Shown piece by piece: positions 26,621 through 36,308 of a stretch of DNA of 63,470 bases. A model generated the notes under the pieces. That model ran no database searches, had not been told where the DNA came from, and was given only the letters and a program-made list of their open reading frames with translations. The stretch spans positions 1 to 63,470 of the forward strand of contig JAFVCD010000008.1 of the NCBI GenBank assembly GCA_017479425.1. Reading direction: 5' to 3'. Source of the stretch: Oscillospiraceae bacterium (GTDB taxonomy: Bacteria; Bacillota; Clostridia; Oscillospirales; Oscillospiraceae). The position numbers and the translations under genes were made by a program. Each line of letters begins with the position of its first letter. The stretch's first letter is position 1.

Positions 26621-26932
26621 ATGGCAGCAAAGAAAATGATCCGCATCAGACTCAAGGCCTACGACCATCAGCTCATCGATCAGACCGCTGAGAAGATCGT
26701 CGAGACCGCAAAGCGCACAGACGCGAAGGTTTCCGGCCCCATCCCCCTTCCCACCAAGAAAGAGGTCGTTACCATTCTTCGCGCAGTTCACAAGTATAAG
26801 GACAGCCGTGAGCAGTTCGAGAGAAGAACCCACAAGAGACTTATCGACATCGTCTCCCCCACCCAGAAGACCGTCGAGGCTCTTATGGCACTCGAGATTC
26901 CCGCCGGCGTTGAAATAGAGATCAAGCTCTAA
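26621..26932 (+). CDS. rpsJ: 30S ribosomal protein S10
   Basis: This protein of the 30S head is also NusE in antitermination complexes. It has 103 residues of normal length, with [29 protein letters not shown] and the exposed loop [41 protein letters not shown] is 10 bases before ATG 26621; in-frame upstream codons belong to the leader. First gene of the superoperon. Confidence 0.97.
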   Translation: MAAKKMIRIRLKAYDHQLIDQTAEKIVETAKRTDAKVSGPIPLPTKKEVVTILRAVHKYKDSREQFERRTHKRLIDIVSPTQKTVEALMALEIPAGVEIEIKL

Positions 26933-27175
26933 ACGGCGTCTTTTTCCGCCGTACTTCGTTAAGCCGCTTTGCCGTATACCCGATACTGTCTGCAGCGGCT
27001 CGCCTCGTCCGGCGAAAAAATCCATCCGTTTTCGGTTGGTCGGATACCTTATATTAAATTAGTCAGCACCCATCGTCCGCGACTTGCGTGAGCGGACGGG
27101 GTCAAGTCGGAGTACGGCAGCCGGGTTGCGGCTGTGGCGGCCTCGACCAATAACCTTTCAGGAGGAAAAGTAAAA
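26933..27175 (+). repeat. Hairpin repeat and further stems in the rpsJ-rplC gap
   Basis: Positions 26940-27018 form a hairpin whose minus strand reads TTTTTTCGCCGGACGAGGC ... TTAACGAAGTACGGCGG. It shares an outer stem, a GAGGC/AACGAAG internal loop and a GCAGACAGTAT segment with the element at 46180 and with 33489-33566. Two simpler hairpins follow, GTCCGC/GCGGAC (27079-27101) and CAGCCG/CGGCTG (about 27118-27136). A 243-base gap at this place is unusual for this operon. Confidence 0.7.
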
Positions 27176-27874
27176 ATGGAAAAAGCCATCATCGGCAAGA
27201 AGATCGGCATGACGCAGATCTTCGACGAGACCGGCAAGGTCATTCCCGTGACCGTTATCGAAGCCGGCCCCTGCACCGTTGTCCAGGTAAAGACCGTTGA
27301 GAACGACGGCTACAACGCCGTTCAGCTCGGTTTTGAGGACATCGAGGAGAAAAAGCTCTCCAAGCCCGAGCTCGGCCATCTCAAGAAGGCCGGCGAGGAT
27401 CTCAAGCGCCACCTCAAGGAGTTCCGTCTTGACGACTGCTCCAAGTTCGAGGCAGGCGACGTTATCGGCTGCGACCTCTTCCAGAAGGGCGATCAGCTCG
27501 ATATCACCGGCGTAAGCAAAGGTAAGGGCTATCAGGGCGCGATCAAGCGCTTCAACGCTCAGCGCACCCCGACCAGCCACGGCGGCGGCCCTGTTCACCG
27601 TCACGCCGGTTCTATGGGTTCGACCTCGACTCCTTCCCGTATCTATAAGGGAAAGATCGGCGCCGGCCAGATGGGTAACGAGACCGTTACCGTTCAGAAC
27701 CTCGATATCGTTCACATCGACACCGAGAAGAACATGATCGCTGTTCGCGGCGCTGTTCCCGGACCCAAGGGCGGCATCGTCTACATCAAGAACACCGTCA
27801 TCAACCGCTCCAAGATCAAGGGCCCGGCTCAGACCGTCAGCTCCAACCCGCAGAAGAGATCTGCAAGAGGCTAA
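27176..27874 (+). CDS. rplC: 50S ribosomal protein L3
   Basis: This primary 23S rRNA-binding protein lies near the peptidyl-transferase centre. The 232-residue protein has the opening AIIGKKIGMTQIFDETGKVIPVTVIEAGPC and the signature GVSKGKGYQGAIKRFNAQRTPTSHGGGPVHR. It is about 20 residues longer at the C-terminus than the Bacillus protein. AGGAGG precedes ATG 27176; upstream codons are not used. Confidence 0.96.
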   Translation: MEKAIIGKKIGMTQIFDETGKVIPVTVIEAGPCTVVQVKTVENDGYNAVQLGFEDIEEKKLSKPELGHLKKAGEDLKRHLKEFRLDDCSKFEAGDVIGCDLFQKGDQLDITGVSKGKGYQGAIKRFNAQRTPTSHGGGPVHRHAGSMGSTSTPSRIYKGKIGAGQMGNETVTVQNLDIVHIDTEKNMIAVRGAVPGPKGGIVYIKNTVINRSKIKGPAQTVSSNPQKRSARG

Positions 27875-27892
27875 GGAAAGGAGAGTTAAACA

Positions 27893-28516
27893 ATGCCTAC
27901 CGTTAAAGTTGTCAATATGTCCGGCAAGGAAGTCGGCAGTGTTGAGCTCCCTGAGTCCGTTTTCGGAATCGAGCCCAACGAAGCAGTTCTTCACATGGCA
28001 GTCCGCAGCCACCTCGCCAATCTCCGTCAGGGCACCCAGAGCGCTCTTACGAAGGCTGAGGTTTCCGGCGGCGGCGCAAAGCCCTATCGTCAGAAGGGCA
28101 CGGGTCACGCCCGTCAGGGTTCCACCCGCAACCCCCACTACACCCACGGCGGCGTAGCCTTCGCTCCGAAGCCCAGAAGCTACAGCTTCTCCGTTAACAA
28201 GAAGGTCCGCAAGCTCGCGATCCGTTCCGCTCTCAGCCAGAAGGCTGTCGAGGAGAACGTGGTCGTTGTCGACGCCATCAGCTGCGCCGAGCCCAAGACC
28301 AAGGCTTTCAAGGCCTTCCTTAACGCTGTCGGCGCCGAGAGAAAGGCTCTCGTCGTTACCCCCGCTGTTGACGCGAACGTTGTCAAGAGCGCCCGCAACA
28401 TCCCCGGCGTTGCGACCACGGTCGCCGCCAACCTCAACGCTTACGCCGTTCTCAACGCCGACAAGCTCGTCGTTGACAAGGCAGCGCTTACCACCATCGA
28501 GGAGGTTTATGCGTAA
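27893..28516 (+). CDS. rplD: 50S ribosomal protein L4
   Basis: L4 lines the peptide exit tunnel; in some bacteria it is the autorepressor of this operon. The 207-residue protein has the extended loop motif [29 protein letters not shown]. Its stop overlaps the rplW start by one base (TAATG). Confidence 0.96.
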   Translation: MPTVKVVNMSGKEVGSVELPESVFGIEPNEAVLHMAVRSHLANLRQGTQSALTKAEVSGGGAKPYRQKGTGHARQGSTRNPHYTHGGVAFAPKPRSYSFSVNKKVRKLAIRSALSQKAVEENVVVVDAISCAEPKTKAFKAFLNAVGAERKALVVTPAVDANVVKSARNIPGVATTVAANLNAYAVLNADKLVVDKAALTTIEEVYA

Positions 28517-28812
28517 TGAAATCGAATTATGACGTTATCCTCCGCCCGATCATCACCGAGCAGTCCATGGAGGCGCTCGACCTCAAGAAGTACGCCTTCG
28601 AGGTCGCTCCTGAGGCCGGCAAGGCCGAGATCAAGACCGCCGTCGAGCAGATCTTCGGCGTGAAGGTCGCAAAGGTCACCACCATGAACATGATGGGCAA
28701 GGAAAAGCGCGTCGGCCGCTATCCCGCCGGCATGACCAAGAGCTGGAAGAAGGCAGTCGTTCGTCTTGCTGCCGACTCCAAGCCCATCGAGTTCTTCGAG
28801 GGAATGGTATAA
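28516..28812 (+). CDS. rplW: 50S ribosomal protein L23
   Basis: This 98-residue protein at the tunnel exit is a docking site for SRP and trigger factor. It has the typical [42 protein letters not shown] opening and the [18 protein letters not shown] strand. It is coupled to rplD by TAATG. Confidence 0.96.
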   Translation: MKSNYDVILRPIITEQSMEALDLKKYAFEVAPEAGKAEIKTAVEQIFGVKVAKVTTMNMMGKEKRVGRYPAGMTKSWKKAVVRLAADSKPIEFFEGMV

Positions 28813-28827
28813 GGGAGGAAATAAGAA

Positions 28828-29664
<837 letters not shown>

Positions 29665-29677
29665 GGAGGGATAGGAA

Positions 29678-29950
29678 ATGTCAAGAAGCATTAAGAAGGG
29701 CCCGTTCGTGGCTCCCGAGCTCCTGAAGAGAGTTGAGGAGCTCAACAAGACCGGCGATAAGAAGGTCCTCAAGACCTGGAGCCGTTCCAGCACCATTTTC
29801 CCGTCCTTCGTTGGTCACACCATCGCTGTCCACGACGGTCGCCGTCACGTTCCTGTGTACGTCACCGAGGATATGGTCGGACACAAGCTCGGCGAGTTTG
29901 CACCGACCCGTACCTTCCGCGGCCACGCCGGCAGCAAGACGGGCAAATAA
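29678..29950 (+). CDS. rpsS: 30S ribosomal protein S19
   Basis: This 30S head protein in bridge B1 has 90 residues. The opening is [22 protein letters not shown] and the conserved [35 protein letters not shown] is complete. GGAGGG precedes the start. Confidence 0.97.
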   Translation: MSRSIKKGPFVAPELLKRVEELNKTGDKKVLKTWSRSSTIFPSFVGHTIAVHDGRRHVPVYVTEDMVGHKLGEFAPTRTFRGHAGSKTGK

Positions 29951-29962
29951 GGAGGCAATCGA

Positions 29963-30304
29963 ATGGAAGCCAGAGCTACTGTTAAATACGCGCGTATCTC
30001 CCCGCGCAAGGTTAAGATCGTCTGCGATCTTATCCGCGGCAAGGACGTTCGCACCGCGCGCGCTATACTTTTGAACACACCGAAGGCCGCCAGCGAGATC
30101 ATGGTAAAGCTCCTGAACTCCGCTGCTGCCAACGCTGAAAACAACTTCAGCATGGATGCGAGCAATCTCTATGTATCCGAGACCTTCGCAAACCCCGGCC
30201 CCATCCTCAAGAGGATGCAGCCTGTTTCCAAGGGCCGCGGCTATCGCATCAACAAGAGAACCAGCCACATCACCATCGTCGTTAAGGAAAGAGAGGAGGC
30301 GTAA
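29963..30304 (+). CDS. rplV: 50S ribosomal protein L22
   Basis: The beta-hairpin of L22 lines the exit tunnel (macrolide region). It has 113 residues, with [28 protein letters not shown] and [28 protein letters not shown]. The start follows GGAGG closely. Confidence 0.97.
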   Translation: MEARATVKYARISPRKVKIVCDLIRGKDVRTARAILLNTPKAASEIMVKLLNSAAANAENNFSMDASNLYVSETFANPGPILKRMQPVSKGRGYRINKRTSHITIVVKEREEA

Positions 30305-30306
30305 AA

Positions 30307-31134
30307 ATGGGACAGAAAGTTAACCCCCACGGACTTCGCGTCGGCGTTATCAAGGATTGGGATTCCCGTTGGTACGCCCGTGACGACAAAGTCGGCGATC
30401 TTATCGTCGAGGATTACAACATCCGCAAGTATCTGAAGAAGCTCCTTTACGCAGCAGGAGTTCCCAAGATCGAGATCGAGCGCGACAGCGCAAAGGTCAA
30501 GGTCTTCATCCACTGCTCCAGACCCGGTCTTGTCATCGGCAAGGGCGGCGCTGACATCGAGAAGCTCCGTCTCGACCTCGAGAAGAAGTTCGGCAAGCCT
30601 GTCGCACTCTCCATCATCGAGGTTAAGAACCCCGATACCGACGCTCAGCTCGTCGCTGAGAACATCGCTTCCCAGCTTGAGAAGCGCGTCGCGTTCCGCC
30701 GCACCATGAAGAGCGCCATGCAGCGCGCAATGCGCCTCGGCGTCCGCGGCATCAAGATCAAGATCTCCGGCCGTATCGGCGGCGCTGAGATCGCCCGCAA
30801 CGAGCAGTATCATGAGGGCACCATCCCCCTGCAGACCCTCCGTGCCGACATCGACTACGGTTTCACCGAGGCTGCCACCACCTACGGCCGCATCGGCGTT
30901 AAGGTCTGGATCTACAAGGGCGAGATCCTCAATCAGGCTCTCCGCACCACCCCCCGCACCATGGACACCTCCCGTCCTCCGCGCGAGAAGCGCGAGAGAC
31001 GCGACGGCGACCGCCGTGGCCAGCGCCGCGAGGGCGGTTTCAATCGCAACAACAACCAGCGCCCGCAGAACGGTGCTCCGAGAGCTCCCCGCGCTCCCCG
31101 CGCTGACAGTCCCAGAGAAGGAGGCGCAAAGTAA
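30307..31134 (+). CDS. rpsC: 30S ribosomal protein S3 with long basic tail
   Basis: S3 guides mRNA entry and has helicase activity. In the 275-residue protein the KH domain carries [23 protein letters not shown] (about 75-97), and the C-terminal S3 domain contains [32 protein letters not shown]. After about residue 218, where many homologues end, a 55-residue Arg/Asn/Gly/Pro-rich disordered tail follows. Stop and rplP start overlap by one base (TAATG). Confidence 0.96.
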   Translation: MGQKVNPHGLRVGVIKDWDSRWYARDDKVGDLIVEDYNIRKYLKKLLYAAGVPKIEIERDSAKVKVFIHCSRPGLVIGKGGADIEKLRLDLEKKFGKPVALSIIEVKNPDTDAQLVAENIASQLEKRVAFRRTMKSAMQRAMRLGVRGIKIKISGRIGGAEIARNEQYHEGTIPLQTLRADIDYGFTEAATTYGRIGVKVWIYKGEILNQALRTTPRTMDTSRPPREKRERRDGDRRGQRREGGFNRNNNQRPQNGAPRAPRAPRADSPREGGAK

Positions 31135-31559
31135 TGCTTCTGCCTAAGAGAGTTAAATACCGCAAGGTGCAGCGCGGCCGTATGAAGGGCGTCGCTACCC
31201 GCGGCAACAAGGTTACCTACGGCGAGTACGGCCTCGTGGCCACTGAGCCCTGCTGGATAACCTCCAACCAGATCGAGGCGGCCCGTGTCGCCATCACCCG
31301 TTACACAAAGCGCGGCGGTAAGGTCTGGATCAAGATTTTCCCTGATAAGCCCGTAACTCAGAAGCCTGCTGAGACCCGAATGGGTTCCGGTAAGGGCGCT
31401 CCCGAGTACTGGGTAGCGGTCGTGAAGCCCGGTCGCGTTCTCTTTGAGATCGCCGGTGTTTCCCCCGAGGATGCCGCTGAGGCTCTTCGCCTCGGAGCTC
31501 ACAAGCTCCCCTGCAAGACGAAGATAGTCGCCAGCGAGACAGAGAACGGTGGTGAATAA
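31134..31559 (+). CDS. rplP: 50S ribosomal protein L16
   Basis: L16 contacts A-site tRNA and is a late assembly protein. The 141-residue protein has [19 protein letters not shown] and the motif [29 protein letters not shown]. It is coupled to rpsC by one-base overlap. Confidence 0.97.
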   Translation: MLLPKRVKYRKVQRGRMKGVATRGNKVTYGEYGLVATEPCWITSNQIEAARVAITRYTKRGGKVWIKIFPDKPVTQKPAETRMGSGKGAPEYWVAVVKPGRVLFEIAGVSPEDAAEALRLGAHKLPCKTKIVASETENGGE

Positions 31560-31560
31560 G

Positions 31561-31755
31561 ATGAAGGCAAACGAGGTAAGAAAGATGAGCCCCGCTGAGC
31601 TGGAGGCGAAGCTCGCAGATCTTAAGAAGGATCTGTTCACGCTCCGCATGCAGCACGCCACGAATCAGCTCGACAACCCTGTTAAAATATCCCTTGTAAA
31701 GAAGGATATTGCCCGAGTCCAGACGATAATCCGCGAAAAGCGACTCGAGCAGTAA
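31561..31755 (+). CDS. rpmC: 50S ribosomal protein L29
   Basis: This protein near the tunnel exit has 64 residues, with KANEVRKMSPAELEAKLADLKKDLFTLRMQHATNQLDNP. ATG 31561 is one base after the rplP stop; an in-frame GTG four codons earlier overlaps rplP and supplies the GGTGGTG ribosome site instead. Confidence 0.96.
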   Translation: MKANEVRKMSPAELEAKLADLKKDLFTLRMQHATNQLDNPVKISLVKKDIARVQTIIREKRLEQ

Positions 31756-31767
31756 GGAGGATAGAAG

Positions 31768-32031
31768 ATGAGTGAAGTAAGAACGTCTTCCAGAAAGACA
31801 AGGGTGGGCAAGGTTGTTTCCGACAAGATGGACAAGACCATCGTTGTTGCTATCGCTGACCGCGTAGCTCACCCCCTTTATAAGAAAATCGTTAAGAGAA
31901 CCTACAAGCTCAAGGCTCACGACGAGGAGAACATCGCCGGCATCGGCGATACCGTCCGCGTTATGGAGTGCCGCCCGCTTTCCAAGGATAAGCGCTGGAG
32001 ACTTGTAGAGATCGTTGAGAAGGCAAAGTAA
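31768..32031 (+). CDS. rpsQ: 30S ribosomal protein S17
   Basis: This primary 16S-binding OB-fold protein has 87 residues. Motifs are [43 protein letters not shown] and [32 protein letters not shown] precedes the ATG. Confidence 0.97.
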   Translation: MSEVRTSSRKTRVGKVVSDKMDKTIVVAIADRVAHPLYKKIVKRTYKLKAHDEENIAGIGDTVRVMECRPLSKDKRWRLVEIVEKAK

Positions 32032-32043
32032 GGAGGCGCCTAA

Positions 32044-32412
32044 ATGATACAGCAGGAATCTTATCTGAAGGTCGCCGACAATACCGGCGCCAAGGAAATC
32101 AAGTGCATCCGCGTTCTGGGCGGCTCCAAGCGTAAGTACGGCAACATCGGCGACGTCATCGTCGCTTCCGTCCGCAAGGCAGCTCCCGGCGGCCAGGTCA
32201 AGAAGGGCGACGTCGTCAAGGCGGTTATCGTCCGTTCCGCCCGCGGCGTCCGCCGTGCAGATGGCACTTACGTACGCTTCGATGAAAACGCTGCCGTCCT
32301 CGTCCGCGAGGATAAGAACCCGGTCGGCACGCGTATCTTCGGGCCCGTTGCAAGAGAGCTCCGCGACAAGGAATTCATGAAGATCCTGTCCCTTGCTCCC
32401 GAAGTAATTTGA
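32044..32412 (+). CDS. rplN: 50S ribosomal protein L14
   Basis: This protein of intersubunit bridge B8 has 122 residues, opening [37 protein letters not shown] and containing [25 protein letters not shown]. Normal length and spacing. Confidence 0.97.
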   Translation: MIQQESYLKVADNTGAKEIKCIRVLGGSKRKYGNIGDVIVASVRKAAPGGQVKKGDVVKAVIVRSARGVRRADGTYVRFDENAAVLVREDKNPVGTRIFGPVARELRDKEFMKILSLAPEVI

Positions 32413-32425
32413 GGAGGGCTCAGTA

Positions 32426-32731
32426 ATGAACATTAAGACTAACGATACCGTTAAGGTCCTTTCCGGTAAGGATAAGGGCAAGCAGGGCAAGATCCTCTCC
32501 GCCGATCCGAAGAGCATGAAGGTCGTCGTTGAGGGCGTTAACGTCGCCAAGAAGCATCAGAAGGCTCGCAAGCAGGGCGAGGAGAGCGGCATCATCTCCG
32601 CTGAGACTCCGATCTACGCCTCCAAGGTCCAGCTCGTCTGCCCGAAGTGCGGCAAGGCCACCAGAGTTGCCCACACTGTCGTCGACGGCAAAAAGGTCCG
32701 CACCTGCAAGAAGTGCGGAGCCACTATGTGA
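32426..32731 (+). CDS. rplX: 50S ribosomal protein L24
   Basis: This 101-residue assembly initiator has a KOW domain at residues 1-40 (IKTNDTVKVLSGKDKGKQGKILSADP). The C-terminal half carries two CxxC pairs (CPKCGKATRV and CKKCGATM), the zinc-ribbon form seen in many Firmicutes. Confidence 0.96.
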   Translation: MNIKTNDTVKVLSGKDKGKQGKILSADPKSMKVVVEGVNVAKKHQKARKQGEESGIISAETPIYASKVQLVCPKCGKATRVAHTVVDGKKVRTCKKCGATM

Positions 32732-32746
32732 GGGAGGTAGAGAGAT

Positions 32747-33289
32747 ATGCCCAGATTACAGGATAAATACAATCAGGAAATCGCTCCCGCCCTTATGAAA
32801 AAGTTCGGCTACAAGAGCGTTATGCAGATCCCGAAGCTCGAGAAGATCGTTGTCAACGTCGGCTGCGGCGATTGCAAGGATAACCAGAAGATGATCGAGA
32901 ACGTCCAGAAGGAGATCAGCCAAATCACCGGTCAGCACGCCGTCATCACCAAGGCGCGCAAGTCCGTCGCTAACTTCAAGCTCCGCGAGGGCATGAACGT
33001 CGGCGTTAAGGTCACCCTTCGCCACGACAAGATGTGGGAGTTCCTCGACAGACTCTTCAACGTCGCTCTTCCCCGCGTCCGCGACTTCCGCGGCATCAAC
33101 CCCAACTCCTTCGACGGCCGCGGCAACTACGCGCTCGGCCTTAAGGAGCAGCTGATCTTCCCCGAGATCGACTACGATAAGATCGACAAGATCCGCGGAA
33201 TGGACATCGTAATGTGCACCACCGCGAACACCGATGAGGAAGCCCGCGAGCTCATCACGCTTCTCGGCGCTCCCTTCTATCAGAACTAA
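32747..33289 (+). CDS. rplE: 50S ribosomal protein L5
   Basis: L5 binds 5S rRNA in the central protuberance. The 180-residue protein has [38 protein letters not shown] and [32 protein letters not shown]. Normal length. Confidence 0.97.
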   Translation: MPRLQDKYNQEIAPALMKKFGYKSVMQIPKLEKIVVNVGCGDCKDNQKMIENVQKEISQITGQHAVITKARKSVANFKLREGMNVGVKVTLRHDKMWEFLDRLFNVALPRVRDFRGINPNSFDGRGNYALGLKEQLIFPEIDYDKIDKIRGMDIVMCTTANTDEEARELITLLGAPFYQN

Positions 33290-33304
33290 GGAGGAATTTG
33301 GATC

Positions 33305-33490
33305 ATGGCTAAAACTTCAATGAAAATAAAGCAGCAGCGCGATCCGAAGTTCTCCACGCGCTACTACAACCGCTGCAAGATCTGCGGCAGACCCCATTCT
33401 TATCTCCGCAACTACGGCATCTGCCGTATCTGCTTCAGAGAGCTGGCCTACAAGGGCGAGATCCCCGGAGTCAAGAAAGCGAGCTGGTAA
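33305..33490 (+). CDS. rpsN: 30S ribosomal protein S14, zinc-binding type
   Basis: This 30S head protein has 61 residues, with four cysteines in CKIC (24-27) and CRIC (about 40-43). This is the short Zn-containing form (type Z) of Gram-positives rather than the 100-residue zinc-free form. A 273-base gap follows, unusual inside this operon. Confidence 0.96.
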   Translation: MAKTSMKIKQQRDPKFSTRYYNRCKICGRPHSYLRNYGICRICFRELAYKGEIPGVKKASW

Positions 33491-33763
33491 TTTTCCGCCT
33501 GACTTCGTTGTGCTCGCTCGCAGTACCTATGTACAGCGTCGCTCGCGAGCCTCGTCAGACGAAAAATTCCTGCACTCGAGAAAGCACGAGACCCACATTT
33601 TGTGGGAAACAACACAAGGTTTTGACGGATTTTAGAAAAAATCCGATTATCGGATGGCGAAAGGTCTGCGGTAATTAAGATCGCATCAATAATTATCGCG
33701 GATACCTCGCCGCCGGAGCTTCTTAAATGAGAAGCAACTTCAATATAGGAGGAAAATCCAGTT
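33491..33763 (+). repeat. Hairpin repeat plus nested palindromes in the rpsN-rpsH gap
   Basis: Positions 33489-33566 are a hairpin of the same family as 26940-27018 (minus strand TTTTTCGTCTGACGAGGC ... ACAACGAAGTCAGGCGG). Then come CCCACATTTTGTGGG (33591-33605), CGGATTTT-AGAA-AAAATCCG (33626-33645), TCCGA-TTA-TCGGA (33642-33654) and CTTCT/AGAAG (about 33719-33734) before the GGAGG of rpsH. A TTGACG-17-GATTAT pair (33622-33650) could be a weak internal promoter overlapping the palindrome. Confidence 0.65.
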
Positions 33764-34159
33764 ATGCAGATCACAGACCCCATTGCGGATATGCTGACCA
33801 GAATCAGGAACGCTAACACCGCAAAGCACGCAACCGTTGATATCCCCGCCTCCAACATGAAGAAGGCGATCGTTCAGATCCTTCTGGACGAGGGATACAT
33901 CAAGAACTACCAGATCGTCGCTGACGGCGGTCAGGGAGTTATCAAAGTTACTCTCAAGTACAACCAGGGTGAGAAGGTAATCCAGGGCCTCCGCCGCGTA
34001 TCGAAGCCCGGTCTTCGCGTTTACGCCGGCACCGAGGAGATCCCCTACGTCCTCAAGGGACTCGGCACCGCGATCATCTCCACCTCCAAGGGCGTCATGA
34101 CCGACAAAAAGGCTCGCGCTGAGCACGTCGGCGGCGAAGTCCTTGCGTTCGTATGGTAA
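33764..34159 (+). CDS. rpsH: 30S ribosomal protein S8
   Basis: This central 16S-binding protein is, in E. coli, the autorepressor of the spc operon. It has 131 residues, with [34 protein letters not shown] and the C-terminal [26 protein letters not shown]. It is preceded by an unusually long structured gap. Confidence 0.97.
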   Translation: MQITDPIADMLTRIRNANTAKHATVDIPASNMKKAIVQILLDEGYIKNYQIVADGGQGVIKVTLKYNQGEKVIQGLRRVSKPGLRVYAGTEEIPYVLKGLGTAIISTSKGVMTDKKARAEHVGGEVLAFVW

Positions 34160-34171
34160 GGAGGTAGTAAA

Positions 34172-34711
34172 ATGAGTCGAATTGGAAGAGCCCCCATCGC
34201 CATTCCGGCAGGCGTCACCGTCACCGTTGGCGAGGGCAACGTAGTTACCGTTAAGGGACCCAAGGGCGAGCTTACTAAGAGCCTCTGCCCCATCATGACA
34301 ATCGAGAATGACGGCGCTGTCCTCCACGTTAAGCGCCCGAACGACGAGAAAGAGAACCGTGCTCTTCACGGTCTGACCCGCAGCCTGCTTCACAACATGG
34401 TCGTCGGTGTTACCGAGGGCTTTGAGAAGAAGCTTGAGGTCAACGGCGTCGGTTACAGGGCCGCGAAAGAGGGCAAGAACCTCGTTATGAACCTCGGTTT
34501 TTCCCATCAGGTCATCATGCCTGAGGTCGACGGAATCACCATCGAAGTACCCGATCCCAACCACATCACCATCAAGGGCGCCGATAAGCAGCTCGTTGGT
34601 CAGTTCGCAGCGGATCTCCGCGGCAAGCGTCCTCCTGAGCCGTATAAGGGCAAGGGCATCAAGTACGTCGACGAGTTCATCCGCCGTAAAGAAGGAAAAA
34701 CAGGTAAATAA
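34172..34711 (+). CDS. rplF: 50S ribosomal protein L6
   Basis: L6 sits near the sarcin-ricin loop. It has 179 residues in two similar domains, with [18 protein letters not shown] at the start and the signature [39 protein letters not shown] near the end. Confidence 0.97.
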   Translation: MSRIGRAPIAIPAGVTVTVGEGNVVTVKGPKGELTKSLCPIMTIENDGAVLHVKRPNDEKENRALHGLTRSLLHNMVVGVTEGFEKKLEVNGVGYRAAKEGKNLVMNLGFSHQVIMPEVDGITIEVPDPNHITIKGADKQLVGQFAADLRGKRPPEPYKGKGIKYVDEFIRRKEGKTGK

Positions 34712-34727
34712 AAGGAGGTGTGCCTAA

Positions 34728-35087
34728 ATGATAAAAAGACCCGACACTAATGCACAGCGCATTAAGAGACATGTAAGAGTCAGGGCAAAGATCTCCGGCA
34801 CCCCCGAGAGACCCAGACTCAACGTTTTCCGCTCCAAGCAGAACATCTATGCTCAGATCATCGACGACGTCGCCGGTAAGACCCTCGTCAGCGCCAACAC
34901 GCTCGAGAAGGATTTTGACGGCTACGGCGGAAACAAGGAAGCAGCCCGCAAGGTCGGCAAGATCCTTGCAGAGAGAGCTGTTAAGGCCGGAATCAAGGCT
35001 GTCGTTTTTGACCGCGGCGGCTATGTCTACCACGGCAGAGTTCAGGAGCTCGCAGAAGGCGCCCGCGAGGGCGGCCTTGAGTTCTGA
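34728..35087 (+). CDS. rplR: 50S ribosomal protein L18
   Basis: L18 binds 5S rRNA together with L5. It has 119 residues, with a basic N-terminus and [24 protein letters not shown] and [38 protein letters not shown] precedes the start. Confidence 0.97.
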   Translation: MIKRPDTNAQRIKRHVRVRAKISGTPERPRLNVFRSKQNIYAQIIDDVAGKTLVSANTLEKDFDGYGGNKEAARKVGKILAERAVKAGIKAVVFDRGGYVYHGRVQELAEGAREGGLEF

Positions 35088-35104
35088 GAGAGGAGAAAAC
35101 GAGA

Positions 35105-35656
35105 ATGCCTTACGAAAATAACAACAATAACGAGCGCCGCGAGCGCCGTGATCGCCGCGAGAGAAGAGAAGAGCCGAAGAGCGAGTACATCGAAAAGGTC
35201 GTTTCTCTCAACCGCGTATCCAAGACCGTCAAGGGCGGTCGCATCATGAAGTTCTCCGCTCTCGTCGTCATCGGCGACGGCAAGGGCAAGGTAGGCTTCG
35301 GTCTCGGCAAGGCCGCTGAGGTCTCCGAGGCAATCCGCAAGGGCATCGAGGATGCCAAGAAGCACTTCGTCACCGTCACCCTCCAGGGAACCAGCATTCC
35401 CCACGAGGTCATCGGCGAGTTCGGCGCAGGCAGAGTCCTGCTCAAGCCGGCTCCCGAAGGTACCGGCGTTATCGCCGGCGGTGCAGTTCGTGCCGTAATG
35501 GAGGCAGCCGGAATTTCCGACATCCGCACAAAGTGCCTCCGCTCCAATAATCCCGCCAACGTCGTAGCCGCAACCTTCGAGGGCCTCAAGAGCCTTCGCA
35601 ATGCCGAGCAGGTAGCTGCCCGCCGCGGCAAGGACGTCTCCGAGATCGCGGGCTAA
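35105..35656 (+). CDS. rpsE: 30S ribosomal protein S5
   Basis: S5 takes part in decoding accuracy and mRNA entry. The 183-residue protein has the S5 domain from about residue 25 ([39 protein letters not shown]) and the C-terminal [23 protein letters not shown]. The first 24 residues form an extra Asn/Arg/Glu-rich tract ([18 protein letters not shown]) beyond the usual start. Confidence 0.97.
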   Translation: MPYENNNNNERRERRDRRERREEPKSEYIEKVVSLNRVSKTVKGGRIMKFSALVVIGDGKGKVGFGLGKAAEVSEAIRKGIEDAKKHFVTVTLQGTSIPHEVIGEFGAGRVLLKPAPEGTGVIAGGAVRAVMEAAGISDIRTKCLRSNNPANVVAATFEGLKSLRNAEQVAARRGKDVSEIAG

Positions 35657-35669
35657 GGAGGACGCAGAA

Positions 35670-35852
35670 ATGGCTAATGTTAAAATCACGCTCGTAAAGA
35701 GCCTCAACGGCAGACTCCAGAAGCACATCGCGACTGCTGAAAGCCTCGGCCTCCGCAAGATCGGCGACGAGACTGTTCAGCCCGTAAACCCCCAGACCCA
35801 GGGCAAGCTCGCCAAGATCGGCTATCTTGTCAAGGTCGAGGAAGTAAAGTAA
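35670..35852 (+). CDS. rpmD: 50S ribosomal protein L30
   Basis: This small large-subunit protein has 60 residues, with KITLVKSLNGRLQKHIATAESLGLRKIGDETVQP. Normal size; GGAGG precedes the ATG. Confidence 0.96.
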   Translation: MANVKITLVKSLNGRLQKHIATAESLGLRKIGDETVQPVNPQTQGKLAKIGYLVKVEEVK

Positions 35853-35866
35853 GGAGGTAACTGTCG

Positions 35867-36307
35867 ATGAAATTATCAGATCTTTCTCCCGCCCTCGGCA
35901 GCACTCACGTTGCTAAGCGCAAGGGCAGAGGAATCGGAACCGGCAACGGCAAGACCGGCGGCCGCGGCCATAAGGGCCAGAAGGCCAGAAGCGGCGGCGG
36001 AGTCCGCGTAGGATTTGAGGGAGGCCAGATGCCTCTCGCCCGCCGTATCCCTAAGAGAGGCTTCAACAATATCTTCGCTAAGCCCCTTGACTCCATCAAC
36101 GTCAGCATGCTCGAGAGATTTGAGGATGGCGCCGTCGTCGACGTCAACGCTCTCATCGAGAAGGGCATCATCTCCCACTGCAAATACGGATTCAAGGTAC
36201 TCGGAAACGGCGAGCTTACCAAGAAGCTCACTGTAAAGGCCAGCGCCTTCTCCGAGAGCGCAAAGGAGAAGATCGAGAAAGCCGGAGGAAAGGCCGAGGT
36301 GATCTGA
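35867..36307 (+). CDS. rplO: 50S ribosomal protein L15
   Basis: L15 is an assembly protein of the large subunit. The 146-residue protein has a Gly/Arg/Lys-rich N-terminal arm ([29 protein letters not shown]) and a C-terminal domain ending [12 protein letters not shown]. It precedes secY by one base. Confidence 0.97.
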   Translation: MKLSDLSPALGSTHVAKRKGRGIGTGNGKTGGRGHKGQKARSGGGVRVGFEGGQMPLARRIPKRGFNNIFAKPLDSINVSMLERFEDGAVVDVNALIEKGIISHCKYGFKVLGNGELTKKLTVKASAFSESAKEKIEKAGGKAEVI

Positions 36308-36308
36308 A

